A stretch of DNA of 64,000 nucleotides from Coturnix japonica (lineage: Eukaryota; Chordata; Aves; Galliformes; Phasianidae). The position numbers and the translations under genes are program-made. Shown piece after piece: positions 59,501 to 64,000 of the stretch. The stretch lies in NCBI RefSeq assembly GCF_001577835.2, contig NC_029518.1, positions 33,907,462 through 33,971,461 of the forward strand, in the 5' to 3' direction. Under the pieces are notes generated by a model, which saw only the letters and a program-made list of their open reading frames with translations, was not told the DNA's origin and ran no database searches. The stretch's first letter is position 1, and each line of letters begins with the position of its first letter.

Positions 59501-62500
59501 TGTTTTATAAACTTATTTCTGGACTTCATGCTAGCATTAATTTACACCTGTGTGCCAATTATCTTCTTGAAGGTAATTTGAGTATAATTTGAATAATATC
59601 TGAAACATATTTGTTGTTTTTTTTCCTTAACTTTATGTAGACTTGGTTCTTATCTACTGTGCTGCATTTTCCAAATGGATGCTTTTAACCTCTTCCCCCC
59701 TACACTTTTTTATTTCCTGTGTAGAAACCTGGGGGAAACCTCGCTGGGGACCAAATATGAAAGAGTTCACTCGCCGTTTTGACCCCATCGAAACAAAGGG
59801 AGAAGGACCAAGAAGGCTGAAAAACTTGTATTTCCTGTATTTGATAGAGCTACGGGCTTTGTCAAAGGTTGCACCATACTTTGAGCGTTCTGTTGTTGAC
59901 CTTTACACTGGAAATGGCCATGAGGATGCTGAATCTAAAGCTCTCTTACTAGAAATCTTCAGGGATACAAAGTAAGGCATGACGTTGTTTTGTTTTCTGT
60001 AGTTTTAAACTCTCAATTATATTTGCAAGTGTGAATGAGAGTAGATGCCTTACTGACAGAATAGGAGAAGGAATAGTATGAGGAAGTAAAATAATGAAAG
60101 AAAAAAAATATTTCCAAGACTTGAACGATTACATCTTTAATTAAAAACAAAAGAGGAGGAAATAAAAATACCACCCTAGGATTCTCCCTTTTTGTTTCTT
60201 TGGTTCGATTCTTCAGTGTAAAATATGTGATCTATTTTGAACAAGAAAATAGAACTTATATTCTTTTAATTAATGATCCAGCAAGTAACCCAGCTTTTAT
60301 CGTAGGCTATCGTAGGAAAAGCGTTTACTTTGTGAGGTTCCTCAGTCCAGTTCCTTTGCTCATCTTCTTGGTAATTTTTGTGATCAGTTGCATGCTGTAT
60401 GGCTTGTTGTTCGTAGTTGTAGGCATGTTAGGTGTTTAGGATGCGTTCAGATGACAAATACAAAGTTCAGACAACTGAAAGGCTAAATATTAAGACATTC
60501 CCTATGTGTATTTGTAAGTCTTGATCAATGAAAATGAAGAAAATTCTCAACAAACTGTAACAGATTTCAAGATACAATGGTTGAATAGTAAAATTGATGC
60601 TTTTGAAGAGCAGTGATATGAAACTTGAGGAAAATTTTTGATGTGAACCAATTAGAAACTCAGTATTTGCTCTAACAGCTGCCATGCAAGCTTGAGCTAC
60701 ACTGTAGTTCATGCCAGGTCTGTGTTTTTTGTTTTTTTTTTTTTTTTCATTTTGTCTTTCTTAGGTCCTTCCGTATGCACTTTGATGAAAAGTCCATGTT
60801 TGCTGGAGATAAAAAAGGAGCCAAGTCATTGAAGGTGAAGCTATTTTTCTGATTAACATCTAAAATATTGATTTCAGAAGTTATTTTAGGAAACTCCTAA
60901 GCAACGTGCTTCTGAGAGGTACCCTAGTAGAGACAGGGATGAAAACTTAAGGAGTTGTCTGAAACCTTGCAAAATTATTCACTGTAACTGAATGCAAGGA
61001 GTTATGACAAGCTGAGCCAACTAGAATCTGCTTTGGTGCCTTGCTTGCCATCAGGAGTGTGCTGATGCTTCTAAAAAAGCAGCGTTCTTGGACACAGGAT
61101 CCTACTGTGAATGCTGGTACTATGTAGAAACTTCCATTGTTAGTGGACTGTTCAGATTGGTGTGTGGTTCGCTGCAGTAAATATCTGTTTGAATACTTAC
61201 TAGTACCTACCACTATTGAAATTAGTATTATTATATGGAATTTAATTAACATTTAAAAAGAATACTATTCAAAAGGCGCCGGTAATTTATCAGCCCTTTA
61301 TTTGAATGATCTGAATTAGTTAATGATTAGCTAATCATTCTTACAATTTTTAGTTAAAAATTACTTACAATTTTTAGTTAATTAATCATTACGTAATTCT
61401 GTATTGCGTTTGCTTCCGCTCTGAAACTGGTAAGCAGCTGTCTGCCTGTAGTTTTGGTTGGGAAATGTCTTGTGTGAATTGGCACCTGTTTGCTAGTTTT
61501 TTGGGTATGTAGGTTGGCTAAAAAGGATTTGAACATCTGAATTAAAATTGCATAGGGAAACAGGGAAGTAATTAAAACTTACAATTTTGAGCAATTTTCT
61601 GGAAACTGAGTGTATAGAACACAAGTCTTAACTTTGCATGTCCTATTTTTTCAAGTCATTGGGAATTAGCAATGGCTTGGAAACAAGATTCTGTGTTTAT
61701 ATGAATTCTTATTATAGTCTCACCCCAGATGGTAGTGGTTTGATTCAATTAGAGAAAAGTTAAATTCTAGTAATACTAAGTGAATTTCGGTAAAGCTAAG
61801 AGATTATTTAACCTAACTTTTTGTTTGTTTTCTGATTGCTAGGAAGAATTCAGATTGCATTTCAAAAACATATCCCGCATAATGGATTGCGTTGGATGTG
61901 ATAAATGCAGGCTGTGGGGCAAACTGCAGGTATAGTTTTGGTCTTTGATATCCTTACCTGTGTATTAAAAACAGACATATGTTTAGTTTGCTTTTTAACA
62001 ATTAAACTAATATGCTGTGTTTAATTTTGTTTACTCAGTGGTTCTTTTGAATGAAAAGCTTTTTTTAAAAAGTGTTTAGAGCAGGCAACCTCTAGGCATA
62101 AAGTCAGTACTTTGAGTATTCAGTGAACAGATGAGTCTTGTGGAGTCGGCAGTGGGAAGCCTTTCTGGGAATAGTGTGCTTTTGGTTCAGCTCCACAGAT
62201 TGAAGTATAAAGGAAAAAAGTAATTCAGATTTTTCACGATTATAAAATGCTGCATGAAGTGCAGTAAAGCCAAGAGTTGAAAAGCAGTCTTGGTTTCTGA
62301 AGACTTTACTGAGAGCAAGATTTTAACCCTTAATGCTAACGTTAAGTCCAGACTGACAGCAACATTAAGTTTATCAGAGTTCAAGTTTCAAATAAATTCA
62401 TAGCAGCAAAGCTATAATGGTTCCTGCTGAATTTATAGAGTTCTGCCTACCCTGTACTTATTCATACTTTTGATCTGTTACCACCTTTTCTTATGCTAAA

Positions 62501-63307
62501 TGAACTAGGGCTGGATTTCCTGACCTATCAAATTCTCTTGTATCCTGCATCGACTACTATATCAAAATCCAGTGGTTGCTTCCCCAGCTTGATTAAAACT
62601 GGGAATAAGAATAGCTTTTTCTGTTCTATTTCTGTGTATAAAATAGGGGTTCAAACTGAAACTGCAGTGTCTTCCACTGGGATTGGAGATGGAGAAAGCA
62701 GAAGTGTTGTGACACCTCATAATAAAAACATAGTTTGACTTGCTAGGGGGAGGAGAGAAGGAAAGCGGAGATCTGATCCACAGCTCCTAAGGCATCTGTA
62801 CTGTAGCAGGGAGGGAGCTGGAAGTGTTGTAACAGTCATGTTTTCATATGCATCTGGTCTGGCTGAGAAGAAAAGAGATGGGAAAGGAAGAGATTAAAAA
62901 CATGAGGGTTTAGAGTAAATGTACCTGAGGAAACATATTCTTAAGTGAATGAACTTGGAGTACAGTTGATGGCATGCGCTTGCATTATTGTCTCGGTTTG
63001 TGCGCAGTTGTTCAGGTTGAAGGAGTATTGGTTTCTAAGAATCAGTACTACAGTTTGCATGGGTTACGGTTTTTGTGTTTATTTTGCTTAAAACATTTGT
63101 TTTCTGAGGGCTTGAAGAAGTGACCTTACCAATTGACCTTATTGACATTAAAATATTGATGTTTTTCTTGTAGACTCAAGGCTTAGGAACTGCTCTGAAG
63201 ATTTTATTTTCTGAGAAAGAAATACAGAACCTTCCTGAGAATAGCCCATCAAAAGGTTTTCAACTAACGCGCCAAGAAATAGTTGCTCTTGTAAATGCCT
63301 TTGGAAG
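41455..63307 (+). CDS. ERO1B: ERO1B, ER oxidoreductin-1 beta, coding exons 1-15 (last exon beyond window)
   Basis: Exons: 41455-41553, 46409-46528, 48747-48830, 50469-50510, 53266-53348, 54408-54481, 55959-56079, 56168-56214, 57262-57273, 58020-58046, 59480-59572, 59725-59971, 60765-60834, 61843-61929, 63174-63307. They encode 446 complete residues. Human ERO1B has 467, so only a last exon of about 20 codons is missing. ERO1B is an FAD enzyme of the ER lumen that reoxidises protein disulfide isomerase and passes electrons to oxygen, making peroxide; the beta form is strong in secretory cells such as pancreatic islets. A signal peptide (hydrophobic [13 protein letters not shown]) is in exon 1. 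The shuttle cysteines are C94 and C99 (DCHVEPC), and the FAD-side pair lies in CVGCDKC (C389, C392, C395). A likely glycosylation site is N382-I-S. Regulation by ER stress is suggested by the upstream ERSE. Confidence 0.96.
42222..42460 (-). mobile_element. CR1 LINE fragment, GC-rich subfamily
   Basis: aatcacagaatatcctgagt at the left end and ccgtgcccactgccctgggc in the body match the 37190-37575 copy. About 240 nt remain, antisense to ERO1B. Confidence 0.88.
44615..44986 (+). mobile_element. CR1 LINE fragment, the only plus-strand copy
   Basis: Reads in the plus direction through cattaggaagaaatccttta, gctgtgggtgccccatccct and ctggaggtgcccagggctg, ending gtgtgattctatgaa, the octamer tail. 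It is 5'-truncated and runs with ERO1B transcription. Confidence 0.92.
45941..46040 (+). repeat. (ATTT)n and T-rich low-complexity tract
   Basis: Six ATTT units at 45941-45964, then after a 30-nt gap a T-rich run with scattered A (45995-46040). Confidence 0.85.
46409..46528 (+). CDS. ERO1B: ERO1B exon 2
   Basis: 40 codons, [19 protein letters not shown] through ERDYFRYYK, with the conserved CLC pair. The acceptor is tcttttaatag and the donor is AAG|GTATGA. Confidence 0.96.
46529..48746 (+). other. ERO1B intron 2
   Basis: 2.2 kb with a CT/T tract at 48668-48695. No repeat family or gene was recognised. Intron 3 (48831-50468) holds one copy of an unnamed repeat at 49430-49665 and is otherwise plain. 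Confidence 0.6.
48747..48830 (+). CDS. ERO1B: ERO1B exon 3, shuttle disulfide
   Basis: 28 codons: [16 protein letters not shown] then [12 protein letters not shown]. It carries C94 and C99, the outer cysteine pair that accepts electrons from PDI. Confidence 0.96.
49430..49665 (+). repeat. Unclassified interspersed repeat, copy 2 of an inverted pair
   Basis: Carries aatcacagcctgaacc, gggagcacaggtgagagtaa, gaaggggtggagcttgac and aagacctcatttaagggctg, in the same order as the reverse complement of 40290-40560. The copies lie 9 kb apart in opposite directions. It may extend to the right (to about 49720). The family is unknown; an old LTR is one option. Confidence 0.6.
50469..50510 (+). CDS. ERO1B: ERO1B exon 4
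   Basis: 14 codons, [14 protein letters not shown], after a tttttttag acceptor. The donor is AAA|GTAAGT. It is part of the flexible loop next to the shuttle cysteines. Confidence 0.94.
50511..53265 (+). other. ERO1B intron 4
   Basis: 2.75 kb. The middle holds a probable retrovirus-like repeat at 51380-52150. Outside it, only chance frames were seen (such as 80 codons on the minus strand at 50692-50934). Confidence 0.6.
51380..52150 (+). mobile_element. Probable old retrovirus-like (LTR-type) avian repeat, broken
   Basis: Blocks such as gtgcctggagcatttcctgc, ctgctgttgtgcggatcttt and gcacccctgcagcccttcc follow the order of a common bird repeat that I remember as LTR-class, perhaps ERVL-like. 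GC content is higher than in the surrounding intron. The copy is old and well worn; no intact part is claimed. Family and ends are uncertain. Confidence 0.4.
53266..53348 (+). CDS. ERO1B: ERO1B exon 5
   Basis: 83 nt, [19 protein letters not shown] through VNSTL plus two bases of S143. The acceptor is tttcttacag and the donor is AAG|GTATGT. C131 and its neighbours correspond to the regulatory cysteine region of ERO1 proteins. Confidence 0.94.
54408..54481 (+). CDS. ERO1B: ERO1B exon 6
   Basis: 74 nt, [20 protein letters not shown] then CELD. The acceptor is cttcccctcag; the exon leaves phase 1. Confidence 0.95.
55189..55250 (-). mobile_element. CR1 LINE scrap, 3' terminus only
   Basis: atagaatcatagaatt, then actcgggttggaaaagacc and catcaagtccagcaac, is the last 60 nt or so of CR1 on the minus strand. 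The tail octamers are nearly perfect. Severe 5' truncation. Confidence 0.85.
55959..56079 (+). CDS. ERO1B: ERO1B exon 7
   Basis: 121 nt, [20 protein letters not shown] and [20 protein letters not shown]. This is one of the most conserved ERO1 blocks, contributing to the helical core. The donor CAA|GTAATT has a weak last exon base. Confidence 0.96.
56168..56214 (+). CDS. ERO1B: ERO1B exon 8
   Basis: 47 nt, [16 protein letters not shown] plus one base. The intron before it is only 88 nt. The donor is GGG|GTGGGT. Confidence 0.93.
57262..57273 (+). CDS. ERO1B: ERO1B exon 9, 12-nt microexon
   Basis: GAGGAGATGATG lies between the acceptor aacttcctag and the donor GTAAGT. It completes G224, encodes G-D-D and leaves one base. 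The human protein has GEDDG at the same place, so the microexon fills an otherwise missing segment exactly. Confidence 0.88.
58020..58046 (+). CDS. ERO1B: ERO1B exon 10
   Basis: 27 nt, GESFYTWLE plus one base. The acceptor is tctaatattacag and the donor is AAG|GTAAAT. Confidence 0.93.
59480..59572 (+). CDS. ERO1B: ERO1B exon 11
   Basis: 93 nt, [19 protein letters not shown] and [12 protein letters not shown]. The SGLHASI block is part of the FAD-binding core. A T-rich tract ending in cctcaacag precedes it. Confidence 0.96.
59725..59971 (+). CDS. ERO1B: ERO1B exon 12, largest exon
   Basis: 247 nt, [40 protein letters not shown] and [13 protein letters not shown]. The [16 protein letters not shown] helix is an ERO1 hallmark near the flavin. 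The intron before it is only 152 nt. Confidence 0.97.
59972..60764 (+). other. ERO1B intron 12
   Basis: 0.8 kb, ending in a T-rich tract before exon 13. It contains a 79-codon frame (60200-60439) with a hydrophobic end but no family resemblance. Introns 13 (60835-61842) and 14 (61930-63173) hold nothing recognisable. Confidence 0.55.
60765..60834 (+). CDS. ERO1B: ERO1B exon 13
   Basis: 70 nt, completing K350, then [20 protein letters not shown] and SLK. The donor is AAG|GTGAAG. Confidence 0.95.
61843..61929 (+). CDS. ERO1B: ERO1B exon 14, FAD-proximal CxxCxxC
   Basis: 29 codons, [19 protein letters not shown] then [11 protein letters not shown]389, C392 and C395 form the inner active-site motif, and N382-I-S is a likely glycosylation sequon. 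Confidence 0.97.
63174..63307 (+). CDS. ERO1B: ERO1B exon 15
   Basis: 134 nt, [35 protein letters not shown] and VNAFG plus two bases. The donor is AAG|GTAAGA. No further ERO1B exon is found up to 64000. Confidence 0.96.
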
Positions 63308-64000
63308 GTAAGATCCTGTAATTTGTAAAGTGCAAAAAAAAAAAAAAATACCAAAAAAAAAAAACCCAAACCAAAAATACACACTAGCAAAACTTCAGTG
63401 TCAGCACTTCAAGGTCTGTGGAAAAGACTTGTGCATGCAACTGTGACTTTCAAAGGCTGAACAATTATTAATGATAAACTCTGTGCTATCAAGTTGAATT
63501 TGTGAGGCACTGATTATTAGCCTTGGCCATCGTGTTATATATAATTTGTCTTTATCTCAAATCTCATTCATTCCCCATAAATCTTTTAAATGATTTTAAG
63601 CATTAAATTTTGGATACGTGTCCTGCTTCTTGTACTCCAGCTACAGAAGTACATTTTGTATTTCTCTTTTAAATGCATATATGTGAGGAAGAAAAATACC
63701 TGATTTTTTATTTATTTTTTTTTTTTTTCCAATGCTATCACTTAGCTCTTAGGCTTTTGGATTGGGAGTTTTCATGTAGATGTTTGTAATAAAACTCCTG
63801 TTCTGATTAATTCATGATACAGCAAAAATGTTGTTCCTACTGGCTTTAAAAGATAGTAAAGCTTGTGTCTTTCATCTTGCTGGTGCTTCTGATCTTGAAT
63901 GTAATGATCAGTTCTTGTTTAAAATAGGATATTCATTATTACACGTGATTAGATATTTAAAATGTCTCACATGCAGACTTTAATCCCTGTAATATAAATG
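63308..64000 (+). other. ERO1B intron 15, left part
   Basis: Begins with the donor GTAAGA. It holds an A-rich tract at 63334-63364 and a T run near 63715-63729. The final ERO1B exon is not reached. Confidence 0.7.

Noticed and set aside
60200-60439. 79-codon frame with a hydrophobic C-terminal segment in ERO1B intron 12
   Set aside because: Looks membrane-like but resembles no family I know. It lies in an intron without promoter or splice support, and T-rich DNA readily gives hydrophobic peptides.

Overview
This is vertebrate nuclear DNA, most probably from a bird and plausibly a galliform. The protein genes are split by GT-AG introns and start in CpG islands. The interspersed repeats are mainly CR1 LINEs with the bird-type terminal octamer tail (atagaatcatagaat and variants). 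The galectin-8 linker exons would give linkers of exactly 9 or 28 residues, which is what I recall for the two chicken galectin-8 forms. No bacterial, phage or operon-type feature is present.

Layout, left to right: the last two coding exons and poly(A) signal of HEATR1 (+ strand, 593-1340); all nine coding exons of LGALS8 (galectin-8, - strand, 12898 down to 3172) with a CpG-island promoter near 15110-15250; a 3-4 kb intergenic stretch; all six coding exons of EDARADD (- strand, 36717 down to 21259) with a CpG-island promoter near 36700-36900; a 4.5 kb intergenic stretch; and ERO1B (+ strand, 41455 to beyond the right edge), of which 15 coding exons are visible and only the last, about 20 codons, is missing. 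HEATR1 and LGALS8 converge tail to tail. EDARADD and ERO1B diverge head to head. The order matches the human 1q42.3-q43 block (ERO1B-EDARADD-LGALS8-HEATR1) turned end for end, so this is an old syntenic block, not a pathway cluster: ribosome biogenesis, glycan binding, ectodysplasin signalling and ER disulfide formation are separate jobs.

Exon limits were set by hand from protein similarity, splice sites and phase, and every join keeps frame: LGALS8 948 nt (315 aa), EDARADD 645 nt (214 aa), ERO1B 446 complete residues before the missing last exon. The rest is introns with eleven CR1 pieces, one probable old retrovirus-like repeat, a related inverted repeat pair of unknown family, one minisatellite and simple repeats.

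I found no undescribed system. The best leads are a perfect ER-stress element in the ERO1B promoter, a 14-bp palindrome holding a full cAMP-response element at the LGALS8 promoter, the skippable galectin-8 linker exon with its weak donor and 80-nt intron, and a 12-nt microexon in ERO1B.
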